A stretch of 64,000 nt of DNA from Fusobacterium varium (GTDB lineage Bacteria; Fusobacteriota; Fusobacteriia; Fusobacteriales; Fusobacteriaceae): contig AP017968.1 of the NCBI GenBank assembly GCA_002356455.1, positions 3,410,001-3,474,000 of the forward strand, given 5' to 3'. The notes beneath the pieces were generated by a model that made no database searches, was not told where the DNA came from, and saw only the letters and a list, made by a program, of their open reading frames with translations. The position numbers and the translations under genes are program-made. Shown here piece after piece: positions 8,374 to 17,525 of the stretch; the stretch's first letter is position 1, and each line of letters begins with the position of its first letter.

Positions 8374-9423
8374 CTATTTTCCTATTATTTTTAAATCCTT
8401 GTCACTTTCTTGAATAGCCAGTTTTAATGCTCCTTTCATTCCATTTTCAATATCATTGTTATCAAGAATAATTTCTGGCATGTTCTCTTCTCCAAGTCTT
8501 TCGGATATTTTTTTTATTATATTTCTTAATAAACTTTTTTCAATTTTTAATATGTCACTGCTTAATACTATTATTTCTGGATTCAATATAGAAATATTTA
8601 TCATGAGTATAAAAATAATCATTTTTTCAAATTTTTCCATATCCTTTCTTTTTACTATTTCTTTATAATCATCTTCTAAAGTTTTTTCTGCTGATACAGG
8701 AAGTTCACCTATTTCACCAGAAAAATTAGATTTTCCTTTGTGAAGTTTTCCATCAATTACAGTTCCGGTTCCTATCCCAGTTCCCATATAAATATATACA
8801 AGATTCTTAGTATTAAACTCTATTTTATCTATAAGACCAAAAGTCACCAAATTCGCATCATTTTCTATTATTGTTGGAATATTATATCTTTCTTCCAATA
8901 CTTTTTTTAAAAAAATTCCATTAAATTTTTTCAGAGTATAAACATTGTTGATACTTCCATTTTCTTCTATAATTCCTGCAATACCAATAGAAATAGCTTC
9001 TATATTTTCTTTGCTTTTAGATTCTTTTATTATTTTATCTAAGACTGAAATTAATACTTTCTCATCACTGTCTTCCTTCAATTTTTTTACTTTTTCATTT
9101 TTTATTTTTCCAAGAAGATTATATTCCCTTACTGTAAGGACTGTTCCTTTAAAATATGCAGATATATATGATACATGATCACTATTTATTTCATAAAATA
9201 CAGGCTTTTTTCCACTGCCTTTTACCTGTATTTCTCCTTCAAATATTTTCACTATCTCTTTTTCAAGAAGTTCATCTACACACTTATTTACAGTTGGTAA
9301 ACTAAGTCCTAATATTTTTGATAATTCTGGCTTTGTTATAGGTGAATGTCTAATAATATTTTTTCTGACTAAAGCCATATTTATTTCTTTTATTATTTTA
9401 GGTTTTCCATTAATAGTCATCAT
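8374..9423 (-). CDS. ROK-family transcriptional repressor (NagC/XylR type)
   Basis: A 349-residue protein with an N-terminal winged helix-turn-helix (ITKPELSKILGLSLPTVNKC, near residues 29-48) and a C-terminal ROK domain (IYMGTGIGTGTVIDGKLHKG and FSGEIGEL). The usual ROK zinc motif CxCGxxGCxE after GEIG is missing; the segment reads PVSAEKTLEDDYKE, so structural zinc is probably absent. It is the first gene of the operon and follows a strong promoter with a palindromic site at 9443-9461, so it is likely to repress its own operon and release on binding the sugar or its phosphate (inference). Start ATG follows AGGAGAG. Confidence 0.88.
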   Translation of the reverse strand: MMTINGKPKIIKEINMALVRKNIIRHSPITKPELSKILGLSLPTVNKCVDELLEKEIVKIFEGEIQVKGSGKKPVFYEINSDHVSYISAYFKGTVLTVREYNLLGKIKNEKVKKLKEDSDEKVLISVLDKIIKESKSKENIEAISIGIAGIIEENGSINNVYTLKKFNGIFLKKVLEERYNIPTIIENDANLVTFGLIDKIEFNTKNLVYIYMGTGIGTGTVIDGKLHKGKSNFSGEIGELPVSAEKTLEDDYKEIVKRKDMEKFEKMIIFILMINISILNPEIIVLSSDILKIEKSLLRNIIKKISERLGEENMPEIILDNNDIENGMKGALKLAIQESDKDLKIIGK

Positions 9424-9442
9424 TATTCTCTCCTTTCATTTC

Positions 9443-9461
9443 TAATAAAGAAAGTTTATTA
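9443..9461. promoter_or_regulatory. Candidate ROK operator
   Basis: Perfect inverted repeat with 7-bp arms TAATAAA / TTTATTA and a 5-base spacer. It lies between the -10 box (9471-9476) and the start of the ROK gene, where a bound repressor would block transcription. Assignment to the ROK protein is inferred from position. Confidence 0.55.
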
Positions 9462-9470
9462 ATTAATATA

Positions 9471-9499
9471 AGTATACTCTACGATTTTTTCATTGTCAA
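9471..9499 (-). promoter_or_regulatory. Sigma-70 promoter of the ROK-sugar operon
   Basis: TTGACA (9494-9499), 17-base spacer, TATACT (9471-9476) on the minus strand. It should drive all six genes from the ROK regulator to the sugar-binding protein, ending at the terminator at 2837-2874. Confidence 0.85.
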
Positions 9500-9604
9500 C
9501 TTTTTTATGATTTATTTTCAAACATTTTTAATTATAACGAATCATTTTTCAATGTCATACATCATAAAAAGAATTAATTTTTCATTATAAAGTTAAAATA
9601 ATAT

Positions 9605-9640
9605 AAAAAACTCACAAGTAAACATACTTGTGAGCTTTTT
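9605..9640 (-). terminator. Terminator downstream of the AGCS symporter gene
   Basis: Perfect 10-bp stem (CTCACAAGTA 9611-9620 and its complement 9625-9634), 4-nt loop, runs of T on both sides. It lies 17 bases after the symporter stop codon and would work on either strand. Confidence 0.85.
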
Positions 9641-9657
9641 ATTAATCTGTCTATTTA

Positions 9658-11073
9658 TTATTCATCCCAGCATTCAGCATTTTTTAATCCTGGAACAGAA
9701 GAAGTTTTAAACTGAGGATTTAAACCTTTCTTCTTTTGAGCGATATAATCTTTAAGAGCTGTTATTGCCACTTTATAAAGTACTGCTATTACTACTAGAT
9801 TCATTATTGCCATAAATCCCATAAATAAATCAGCCATATCCCAAACTATCTGAACTTTAGCAAGACATCCAAACATTACCATAAATACAACAAAGCATCT
9901 ATAAAGATTTAACCATATTTTATTACCATTTAAAAATTCAATATTTGTTTCTCCATAATAATAATTTCCTATAATAGATGAAAATGCAAAAAGAAATATA
10001 CATACAGCAATGAATATACTTCCCCAAGGACCTACTTGTGAAACAAGTGCATCTTGTGTCAGCTGTATCCCATTAGATTCCCCTTGTAAATCTACTCCAG
10101 ACATTAATATTATAAAAGCTGTTGCAGAACAAATTAATATAGTATCTGTAAATACGCCTAAAGTCTGAATAAGTCCTTGTTTTACAGGATGTGTAACATT
10201 TGCTGTTGCAGCAGCATTAGGAGCGCTTCCCATTCCAGCTTCATTTGAAAACAATCCTCTTTTTATCCCTTGCATAATGACAACTCCAAGCCCTCCACCC
10301 ACTGCTTGTTTAAATCCAAGAGCATTAGAAACTATAGAACTTAAAACAGATGGTATCATTGTAAAATTCTTTGCCAGAACAAACAATGCTACAAGAACAT
10401 ATGCAACTGCCATCACAGGAACTATGTATTCCACTGCACGAGCTATTCTTTTTACTCCGCCAAATATAATAATAGCAGTAGCAGCAGAAATTGCTACTCC
10501 TAAATACTTTCTATTAATATCAAAAGCTTTTTCAAATGCAAATGATACTGTATTTGCCTGCACTGAATTGAATATAAGTCCAAATGTTATAGATATTAGT
10601 ATAGAAAAAACTACTCCCATCCATCTCTTGCCTAAAGCTTTTTCCATATAGTAGGCAGGACCACCTCTAAAATGATCTCCTTCTTTTACTTTATATACTT
10701 GTGCTAATGTACTTTCTATAAAACTTGAGCTTGAACCAATAAGAGCCATAACCCACATCCAGAAAACGGCTCCAGGTCCACCTATAACAATAGCTATAGC
10801 TACTCCTGCCATATTTCCAGTTCCAACTCTTGAAGCTGTTGAAATACAAAATGCCTGAAATGATGATATTCCACTTGAACCATGTTTTTCATTAGAGCTT
10901 TCATTCTTCAGAGCTCCCTCTCCAAGCAGTCTAAACATTTCTCCAAGTAATCTAAATTGAACAAACCCTGTCTTAAATGAAAAATATATTCCCAATCCTA
11001 CAAGTAGTATTATTAATATATAAGACCAGATAAAGTTGTTCAGCCAGTTAAAAGCATCATACAAAAAAATCAT
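9658..11073 (-). CDS. AGCS-family amino acid:sodium symporter (AlsT-like)
   Basis: A 471-residue inner-membrane protein with about eleven helices, the usual length for the alanine/glycine:cation symporter family. Diagnostic segments are SSGISSFQAFCISTASRVGTGNMAGVAIAI (near residues 66-95), GGPAYYMEKALG (near 137-148) and GIKRGLFSNEAGMGSAPNAAA (near 268-288). The start follows GGGAGG. The glutaminase gene lies immediately upstream in the same direction, which suggests glutamine as the substrate: import followed by deamidation. AGCS members for alanine or glycine cannot be excluded by sequence. Confidence 0.93.
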   Translation of the reverse strand: MIFLYDAFNWLNNFIWSYILIILLVGLGIYFSFKTGFVQFRLLGEMFRLLGEGALKNESSNEKHGSSGISSFQAFCISTASRVGTGNMAGVAIAIVIGGPGAVFWMWVMALIGSSSSFIESTLAQVYKVKEGDHFRGGPAYYMEKALGKRWMGVVFSILISITFGLIFNSVQANTVSFAFEKAFDINRKYLGVAISAATAIIIFGGVKRIARAVEYIVPVMAVAYVLVALFVLAKNFTMIPSVLSSIVSNALGFKQAVGGGLGVVIMQGIKRGLFSNEAGMGSAPNAAATANVTHPVKQGLIQTLGVFTDTILICSATAFIILMSGVDLQGESNGIQLTQDALVSQVGPWGSIFIAVCIFLFAFSSIIGNYYYGETNIEFLNGNKIWLNLYRCFVVFMVMFGCLAKVQIVWDMADLFMGFMAIMNLVVIAVLYKVAITALKDYIAQKKKGLNPQFKTSSVPGLKNAECWDE

Positions 11074-11155
11074 TCTTTCCTCCCATACTAATATTTTTTA
11101 TGTAAATATTGTTTATTTTATCATATTTTATTCTATTAAACAAAATTTTTCATGA

Positions 11156-12070
11156 TTAAAATATTGTCAAATTCAATTCACTGGAAAGATCTTCTAATAA
11201 AAGCACCCCTGCTATTGAGTTTCCTTTTTTATCAAGAGATGGTCCATATACTCCTATTCCCATTTTTCCTGGCACTACAGAAAGTATTCCTCCCCCTACT
11301 CCACTTTTTGATGGTATTCCTGCTCTTACAGCAAATTCTCCTGAACTGTCATACATTCCACAAGTTACCATGAGAGTTTTTACAATAGTAGCTATTCTGG
11401 AAGTAATTACTGTTTCTCCTGTACTTAATTTACCATTATTTGCCAAAAACAATGCTATCCTTGCCAGAGTTTTAGCAGTAACTTCTATTGAACACTGTTT
11501 AAAATATATATCTAAAGCATCCTCTACATTTCCCTCTATTATTCCTTCACCTTTTAAAAAATATCCCATTGCTCTATTTCTATTTCCTGTTTCAGATTCT
11601 CCACAATATATTTTATAGTTCACATCCAGAGTTTCATCTTCTGATATTTTTCTAAAGAACTCTAAAAGCCTTTGAAATCTATCTCTTACATCTCTTCCTT
11701 TTATCATTGAAGCTATTGCTATAGCTCCTGCATTTATAAGAGGATTATAAGGCTTTCTTCTGCTTGAAGTTTCTAGTTTTTTAATGGAATTGAATGGATC
11801 ACCAGTAGGTTCCATTCCAACTTTAGAAAATACATATTCCTCTCCATTATCTAATATAGCCAACATTAATGTCACTATTTTAGAAATGCTCTGTATTGTA
11901 AATTTTGTATCCCAATCTCCTGAATAATATTCATTTCCTTCCACATCTATAATATATAATCCCAATGCATCTTTTTTAGCTTTATCCAATTCCGGAATAT
12001 AACTTGCAACTGTACCTAATTTTGTTTCAGCTATATTTTTTTTGACTAGTTTATCTAATAAATCTTTCAT
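11156..12070 (-). CDS. glsA: Glutaminase (glutamine amidohydrolase)
   Basis: A 304-residue serine-dependent beta-lactamase-like enzyme that hydrolyses glutamine to glutamate and ammonia in the cytoplasm. It carries the catalytic SxxK motif (SISK, residues 61-64), EPTGDPFNS, the NPLINAGAIA motif, GNRNRAMGYFLK, and the C-terminal PSKSGVGGGILSVVPGKMGIGVYGPSLDKKGNS segment, all standard for GlsA. The length is normal. Start ATG follows AGGAGG. It has its own strong promoter and probably shares a transcript with the downstream AGCS symporter (82-base gap with no clear terminator). Confidence 0.96.
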   Translation of the reverse strand: MKDLLDKLVKKNIAETKLGTVASYIPELDKAKKDALGLYIIDVEGNEYYSGDWDTKFTIQSISKIVTLMLAILDNGEEYVFSKVGMEPTGDPFNSIKKLETSSRRKPYNPLINAGAIAIASMIKGRDVRDRFQRLLEFFRKISEDETLDVNYKIYCGESETGNRNRAMGYFLKGEGIIEGNVEDALDIYFKQCSIEVTAKTLARIALFLANNGKLSTGETVITSRIATIVKTLMVTCGMYDSSGEFAVRAGIPSKSGVGGGILSVVPGKMGIGVYGPSLDKKGNSIAGVLLLEDLSSELNLTIF

Positions 12071-12133
12071 GAATTCCTCCTGATATCATAAAGTTTTTTA
12101 TAATTTTCTAAAAAATAAAAAACACCCTTTTAT

Positions 12134-12162
12134 AATATAAACTTAGTGTAATATTTTGTCAA
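12134..12162 (-). promoter_or_regulatory. Sigma-70 promoter of glsA
   Basis: TTGACA (12157-12162), 17-base spacer and TATATT (12134-12139) on the minus strand, about 60 bases upstream of the glutaminase start. Confidence 0.75.
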
Positions 12163-12444
12163 TAAATTTTCACTATTAATACAATTTATAGAATATAAAT
12201 ATTATATCTAAATAAATTTATGATTTATATTTTCTTTTTATTTTTATATAATATTTTTTTTCGTTTATATGTATATTTTAAATATATTTTAAAAACATAT
12301 TTCATAAATATTAGTTTTAAAAATATTTTTTCTTCATTAAATAAAATAATATATTTATTCTATCAATTTAATTTTTATATAAAATATATACTTTTTTAAT
12401 TTCTATAAAATTATAGTTTTTTAATAAATTTTACAATACTTTTT
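12163..12444. other. AT-rich intergenic region without recognised genes
   Basis: Extremely AT-rich stretch of runs of A and T between the glutaminase promoter and the helicase stop codon. I see no open frame with a ribosome site, no stable GC-containing hairpin and no clear terminator for the helicase gene. Confidence 0.6.
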
Positions 12445-15267
12445 CTAAGCCTGTAAATAGTCGAAAAGATCCTGTGGGACTTCATTCTTCAATTTCAATT
12501 CATATTCCACACGAGGTATCCCTTTTTCAGTAAAGCACTCTTTTGCCTTTAAAACTTTTTCAATCTGTCCCAAATAATAAAAACTTTCTCCTGAACTTTT
12601 TTTTGCAAATATTTCTAAAATATAATTATTTTCTGCTATTTTTCCTTCAGCTGTCAATTTATTATTTCTGCTCAAGCACCTATTATTTTTGGAAAACCAT
12701 GGGAATCTCTGCTGATCTAAAAATTTATTATCAAAAATACTGGAATCTTCCATTGTCACAAACATTATGACTTTTTTTTCTTTTTCAAAAACAGTGTATC
12801 CACTTACTTGATATCCATTATTGAAATCCAGATTCAATTGCCAGAATCCCTCTTGTTTTGTATATTGTTTATATTTTTGAATTGATTCTTTTCCAGATTG
12901 TTTATAGTTTTTTTCAACATATCCCAGATTATATTTAATTAAATCTTCTATTAATTCTCTAAAATATTTGTTATTCTCATATCCACTTTTAAAACTTTTA
13001 TTTAAATTATACTCTCCATCAACTTTTTCTAAAATAGGTTCAAATTCTTTCATAGTAGAAAGACTTGTAAATATTTCCTTGGAAAGATGTTTTATTCCAT
13101 TTTCTATATTTTCTTTTTGCTGTTTTATTTTATATTTCTTCTCTAAAATATCCTCTATTTTTTCTAATGAAATCTTTGTATTTTTAATACTTTCCTGTAA
13201 TATTACTATCTCATGAATTCTCTTTGCTGGAGTGAAAAAACTTGATAAAAAAGTTAAAAAATTCTTTTCTATTTCTGATAAAACTCCAAATTCTGTACTA
13301 GGTCTTAATGCTTTCAAAACACTATCATAATCTTTTCTAAATTTTAAAATTACACTTGGTTCTATCATATTTCTTATAAAAAAATCATTTAACATTGGAA
13401 TTCTTCCAAGTTGTTTTTCCAAAAGATTAAAATCATGTTCTATATTTTTTTTAGTTGAAAAATTGGTCTTATTTATATTTTCAAATATTCTTTCTTTTAC
13501 TATTTCTTCAAAAGAAATTGAACTTTCTCCTGGGATCATATTTGTTCCATTTAAAAGGAATTTCTTCATAAAATCCTTATCAAAACTATTGTTTTGAGAA
13601 ATTGCGGTTGGTATCAAAAAGTTTTTCTCATAATTTCCTATAAAATCTAAAACTACAACAAACTCTTTATTTTCATTTTTTCTTAATCCTCTCCCTAATT
13701 GTTGAATATATACAATAGAAGATTCTGTAGGTCTTAAAAGAATAACTTGATTCACACAAGGAATATCAACTCCTTCATTAAAAATATCTACAGTTATAAT
13801 ATATTCTATCTCTCCGTTTTCTAATTTTTCAATAGCATTCTCTCTTGCATTATCCCCATGTTCTCCTGTAAGTGCTATACATTTTATTCCTCTTTCATTA
13901 AACTTTTCAGTAAGAATATTTGCTTCCTCCACTCTTGATACAAACATCAAGCCATGAAGTTTTTCTCCACTGTATCCATAATATCTGCTTTTTTCAATTA
14001 TATGATCTATTCTTTGCTCTAAAGTAAGATTTTTTATCGAAGTTTTATTATCAATGCATTCTCCATCTATTGTTATATCTGAAACCCCAAAATAATGAAA
14101 TGGACATAGTAAATTTTCTCTAAGTGCATCATAAAGCCTTATTTCATAAGCTATATTATGATCAAATAATCTATAGATATCAAAGTCATCACTTCTTTCT
14201 GGTGTTGCTGTCATTCCTAGCAAAAAATCTGGTTTAAAATAATTTATTATACTTTGATAAGTTTTAGCTCCACTGTGATGAACTTCATCAATTATTATAT
14301 AATTAAAATAATTTTTAGGAAATCTTTCTAAATGTTCTTTTTTATTTAAAGTTTGAACCATAGCAAATATATAATCTGCATCTGCAATATTTTCTTCCCC
14401 ATACACAACCATTTTTTTATTTTTTATAATACTTTCAAATGTATATTTAGCTTTTTTTAATATAGTTTTTCTATGAGCTATAAACAGCATTCTTTCTGGT
14501 TTTACATTTTTTACATCAAAAGCACTTAAATATGTTTTTCCTGTTCCAGTTGCACTAATCAATAACCCTTTATCTTCACTTTCCCTCAGTAACTTTAAAT
14601 TTTCCAATGCTTCTTTCTGCATAAAGTTAGGTTTTATATCTTTTTTAAATAAAGAATTTTGATTTTTTTCTTGAGTTTTAGAATAATTTTTTGAAAGTTT
14701 ATATATTTTTTCATAATTATCTATCATTTCTAAATCCAATTTAGGAAGTCTTTCAAAAATTTCTTCAAAACTATTTAAAATATCTTTTGTAATTTTCCCA
14801 TCCTCTAAAGAATTTATTTTTAAGTTCCACTCAAAGTTTACTGTTAAAGCTGTCTGAGTTAAATTACTGCTTCCAATTATCAAAGTCCAAAGATTTCCTT
14901 TTCTAAAAAAATATCCTTTAGCATGAAATTTTTCTTTAGATAATATTTTCAATTCAACATTTTTATATTTCAACAGCCTTTTTAATGCTTTTGGTTCAGT
15001 AAAATTTAAGTAATCTCCAGTAAGAATTTTTCCCTTCACATTTCTATTTTCAAGTTCTTTCAGCTGTTCTAAAATTAAAGATAATCCTCCCTCTGTTACA
15101 AATGCTACCGAAATTATAAATTCATCACAATTTTCTAATTCTTTTCTCAAATTTATTACTATTTTCTCAGCTTTATTACAAAGTAATTTATGCTGAAAAT
15201 TTTGACTTGACTCTATATTTAAATTTATTGAACTTGTTTTAAAACTTTCAATTAAACTTTTTTCCAC
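12445..15267 (-). CDS. PLD-nuclease/superfamily II helicase fusion with C-terminal DUF3427
   Basis: A 940-residue protein with three parts. Residues about 30-170 form a phospholipase-D-like domain with the HxK(x)nGSSN motif (HAKGYFF...IIGSSNLT). Residues about 215-580 are a DEAD/DEAH-type helicase core: Walker A SATGTGKTYLS, DEVH box, motif III MTATPER, motif VI QQLGRGLRK. The C-terminal third matches the DUF3427 pattern, including YQVSGYTVFEKEKKVIMFVT and RFPWFSKNNR. The start is GTG 15267 after GGAGGG. Such fusions are usually annotated as DNA-repair or restriction-like helicases, and some occur in defence loci; no partner methylase or defence gene is present here, so it stands alone. Confidence 0.88.
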   Translation of the reverse strand: MEKSLIESFKTSSINLNIESSQNFQHKLLCNKAEKIVINLRKELENCDEFIISVAFVTEGGLSLILEQLKELENRNVKGKILTGDYLNFTEPKALKRLLKYKNVELKILSKEKFHAKGYFFRKGNLWTLIIGSSNLTQTALTVNFEWNLKINSLEDGKITKDILNSFEEIFERLPKLDLEMIDNYEKIYKLSKNYSKTQEKNQNSLFKKDIKPNFMQKEALENLKLLRESEDKGLLISATGTGKTYLSAFDVKNVKPERMLFIAHRKTILKKAKYTFESIIKNKKMVVYGEENIADADYIFAMVQTLNKKEHLERFPKNYFNYIIIDEVHHSGAKTYQSIINYFKPDFLLGMTATPERSDDFDIYRLFDHNIAYEIRLYDALRENLLCPFHYFGVSDITIDGECIDNKTSIKNLTLEQRIDHIIEKSRYYGYSGEKLHGLMFVSRVEEANILTEKFNERGIKCIALTGEHGDNARENAIEKLENGEIEYIITVDIFNEGVDIPCVNQVILLRPTESSIVYIQQLGRGLRKNENKEFVVVLDFIGNYEKNFLIPTAISQNNSFDKDFMKKFLLNGTNMIPGESSISFEEIVKERIFENINKTNFSTKKNIEHDFNLLEKQLGRIPMLNDFFIRNMIEPSVILKFRKDYDSVLKALRPSTEFGVLSEIEKNFLTFLSSFFTPAKRIHEIVILQESIKNTKISLEKIEDILEKKYKIKQQKENIENGIKHLSKEIFTSLSTMKEFEPILEKVDGEYNLNKSFKSGYENNKYFRELIEDLIKYNLGYVEKNYKQSGKESIQKYKQYTKQEGFWQLNLDFNNGYQVSGYTVFEKEKKVIMFVTMEDSSIFDNKFLDQQRFPWFSKNNRCLSRNNKLTAEGKIAENNYILEIFAKKSSGESFYYLGQIEKVLKAKECFTEKGIPRVEYELKLKNEVPQDLFDYLQA

Positions 15268-15353
15268 ATTTCCCTCCTTAAATACTTCCTATCACTTAAA
15301 TAGTATTTTATCATTTTATAATCAATTTTAATAGAAGGTTTAATTTATATAAA

Positions 15354-15407
15354 TAAAAAATGAGAAGAGCTAAATTTAAATAAAAAGGCAATCTTTAGCT
15401 GTTCTCA
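15354..15407 (-). terminator. Terminator after the metallophosphoesterase gene
   Basis: Fourteen-base arms (15361-15374 and 15394-15407) that pair except for one mismatch, followed by six T residues on the minus strand. Located 13 bases after the phosphoesterase stop. Confidence 0.8.
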
Positions 15408-15419
15408 AAATTTTTAAAA

Positions 15420-16499
15420 TTATTTTATTTTTATAATGACAATTTCTGACTGGCTGCCTATACGAATAGGTGGTCCCCAAGTTCCATAACCAGAAGAAAC
15501 TATAATATTTGTATTCTCTATTTTTTCATGTCCATAATCTATTTTAAAAATCTTTTTAGTAAAAATCCTTCCTGGAAACATCTGTCCTTTATGAGTATGT
15601 CCTGATACCTGTAAAAAAACTTCATTTTCTATCGTTTCGTCAACAGTATCTGGAGTATGCTGTATAAGAATAACAGGCTTGTCATCCTTTCCAGCTAATA
15701 TTTCCTTAATTGGTTTTTGCGAAAAATTATCTCTCCCTGCTATATAAATTTCATTATTTAGCAGAATTTTTTCATCTCTCAATACAATAGTTCCTGCATC
15801 ATTTCTAAGGGTTTCTGTAAGTATTGCTGCTTTCCTTCCATAAATATCATGATTCCCTAAAGTAAAAAAAGTTCCATATGTACTTTTTATATTTTTTAAT
15901 TCATTCAGCATATTTTTTTCTAAAACAGGTTCTAAGTACATATCTATTAAATCTCCTGCTATAAGGACTACATCTGGTTTTAAAGAATTTATTTTATCTA
16001 TCATTTTTACCAATGAAGTATTTTCATTTATATAACCTAAATGAACATCTGAAACCAAAACTATGTTCATAGGGACTGATATCTCTCCCATACTATCTAT
16101 TTCATATTCTGTTATTACTGTATTATGTTTATAGAAAGTTCCTATTCCTAATATGATAAAAATTATTATAAATGCTGGTTTGTATAAATTAAAATTTAAT
16201 TTATATCTGAATATCATCTCTATTATTGAAACTAAAAAATATATCATAGCTCCATAGATAACAAAAGCTAAATAATAGTAAACTATATATGAAAGAATTC
16301 TATTAATTGTGTACGAAAAATTATTTACAAAATATGAATTAAAAAACTGATATCCATATAAAAGTATAGTCATCATTAAAAATAATACTATTATAAATAT
16401 CTTCTTATCAGAGGAAAATACATATTTAACTGTCTTTTTCATAACAAAAAGACAAAATGCAAAAAGCATTGCTGATAACCCAAGAAAAAAGTAGTTCAT
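15420..16499 (-). CDS. Membrane-anchored calcineurin-like metallophosphoesterase
   Basis: A 359-residue protein with about four or five N-terminal membrane helices (residues 1-135) followed by a metallophosphoesterase domain. The domain shows the full metal-ligand set: LVSDVHLGY, PDVVLIAGDLID, TLGNHDIYG, VILIQHTPD and QVSGHTHKGQMFPG. It resembles the YaeI/YkuE-type membrane-linked phosphodiesterases, some of which act on lipid head groups. The catalytic side cannot be fixed from sequence. Start ATG follows AGGAG. Its promoter has the architecture of MerR-family targets, suggesting induction by a metal or stress signal (inference). Confidence 0.87.
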   Translation of the reverse strand: MNYFFLGLSAMLFAFCLFVMKKTVKYVFSSDKKIFIIVLFLMMTILLYGYQFFNSYFVNNFSYTINRILSYIVYYYLAFVIYGAMIYFLVSIIEMIFRYKLNFNLYKPAFIIIFIILGIGTFYKHNTVITEYEIDSMGEISVPMNIVLVSDVHLGYINENTSLVKMIDKINSLKPDVVLIAGDLIDMYLEPVLEKNMLNELKNIKSTYGTFFTLGNHDIYGRKAAILTETLRNDAGTIVLRDEKILLNNEIYIAGRDNFSQKPIKEILAGKDDKPVILIQHTPDTVDETIENEVFLQVSGHTHKGQMFPGRIFTKKIFKIDYGHEKIENTNIIVSSGYGTWGPPIRIGSQSEIVIIKIK

Positions 16500-16552
16500 C
16501 CATTCAACTCCTATTCATTTAAACTTTATAAAATAAATATTTTATTTAATGA

Positions 16553-16583
16553 AGTGTAACACATGAAGTTAACTCCATGTCAA
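16553..16583 (-). promoter_or_regulatory. MerR-type promoter of the metallophosphoesterase gene
   Basis: TTGACA (16578-16583) and TACACT (16553-16558) on the minus strand are 19 bases apart, longer than normal. The spacer is filled by a near-palindrome, ACATGGAGTTAACTTCATGT (16561-16580, one mismatched pair). An overlong spacer containing a palindrome is the hallmark of promoters controlled by MerR-family activators such as ZntR and SoxR. No MerR gene is in the window. Confidence 0.55.
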
Positions 16584-16928
16584 GAATATTTTTTATTTAT
16601 AAATTTTTCCTCAAAAAAAAAATTTTAAATAGTTGATTTAAGTCAGCAAACGTAATATAATAATATTATATATTAAATATATAAACATCAGTTATATAAT
16701 CATATTTTTTACATTTTGTAGTTCAAATATTAAAATAAATATCATTTTCAGTACTCTGAATCAAAAATAAAACAATTTTTTAATATAAATACATATATTT
16801 TTTTTATACTTTATTTGAAAATTATATTTTTAACAACACTTCAATTATTACTTTAATATTACATAATTTATATAGTTAAATCAAAAAAATTATTATTTAA
16901 AAATAATTTACTTTTGCAGTAAAAAATA
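16584..16928. other. AT-rich intergenic spacer between divergent units
   Basis: About 345 bases of very AT-rich DNA between the phosphoesterase promoter and the promoter of the HMA/ATPase cassette. No open frame with a ribosome site or stable hairpin was found. Confidence 0.5.
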
Positions 16929-16957
16929 TTGAAATTATTCAAAAATAGAGGTATACT
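16929..16957 (+). promoter_or_regulatory. Sigma-70 promoter of the HMA/P-type ATPase cassette
   Basis: TTGAAA (16929-16934), 17-base spacer, TATACT (16952-16957). Expected start near 16964, about 60 bases before the first gene. Confidence 0.8.
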
Positions 16958-17026
16958 TTAGAAAAAGTTTTAATGTCAAATAATCTAATATTATTATATT
17001 TTGAAAATCGTTATGGAGGTAATTGA

Positions 17027-17521
17027 GTGAAGAATAGTACACTGCCTAGCTTTTATGGAATACTGGAAATACAGCATTACATAAAAGGAAGAATAAGAAT
17101 AAAAGTTGAATCTTTAAAAAATGATAATGAAAAAGTTGAAGAATTAAGACTAAACCTATTGAAACTCAATGGAATAGATGAAGTAACTATCAATTCTTTA
17201 TTAGGAACTGTTCTTATAAAATTTGATGAAGACATAATAGAACCTGTTATTCTTATAGGAGTTCTACTCAATTTTTTAGGTCTTGAAGAAGAAGCTTTTG
17301 AAAAGAAAAATGGAAAAATATCTTTTGTACTAAAAGATATACTTGAAGCTATGGATATGACCTTATATAACAAAACAAAAGGAATATTGGATTTAAAAAC
17401 ATCAATAGCTTTATTTTTTCTAATATATGGAGTAAAAAAAATAAGACAGAATCCAATAATGCCAAATGGTGTAAATCTATTATGGTGGGCATATAATATA
17501 ATGACAAGAGGAGGAAAATAA
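17027..17521 (+). CDS. HMA_2-like domain protein with C-terminal hydrophobic segment
   Basis: A 164-residue protein, first gene of a five-gene cassette. Start is GTG after GGAGG. The N-terminal 85 residues form a ferredoxin-like domain of the HMA_2 kind: HYIKGRIRIKVESL, then INSLLGTVLIKFDED. It lacks the CxxC metal site of true heavy-metal-associated domains. The C-terminal part (residues about 125-155) is hydrophobic and may insert in or lie on the membrane. The same HxIxGRIRI motif opens the next two proteins, and a variant opens the fourth. It probably works with the P-type ATPase encoded downstream, as a regulatory or assembly partner (inference). Confidence 0.75.
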   Translation: MKNSTLPSFYGILEIQHYIKGRIRIKVESLKNDNEKVEELRLNLLKLNGIDEVTINSLLGTVLIKFDEDIIEPVILIGVLLNFLGLEEEAFEKKNGKISFVLKDILEAMDMTLYNKTKGILDLKTSIALFFLIYGVKKIRQNPIMPNGVNLLWWAYNIMTRGGK

Positions 17522-17525
17522 AATA

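Noticed and set aside
12445-15267. Complete phage-defence island
   Set aside because: The PLD/helicase/DUF3427 protein stands alone with no methylase, nuclease partner or other defence gene beside it.
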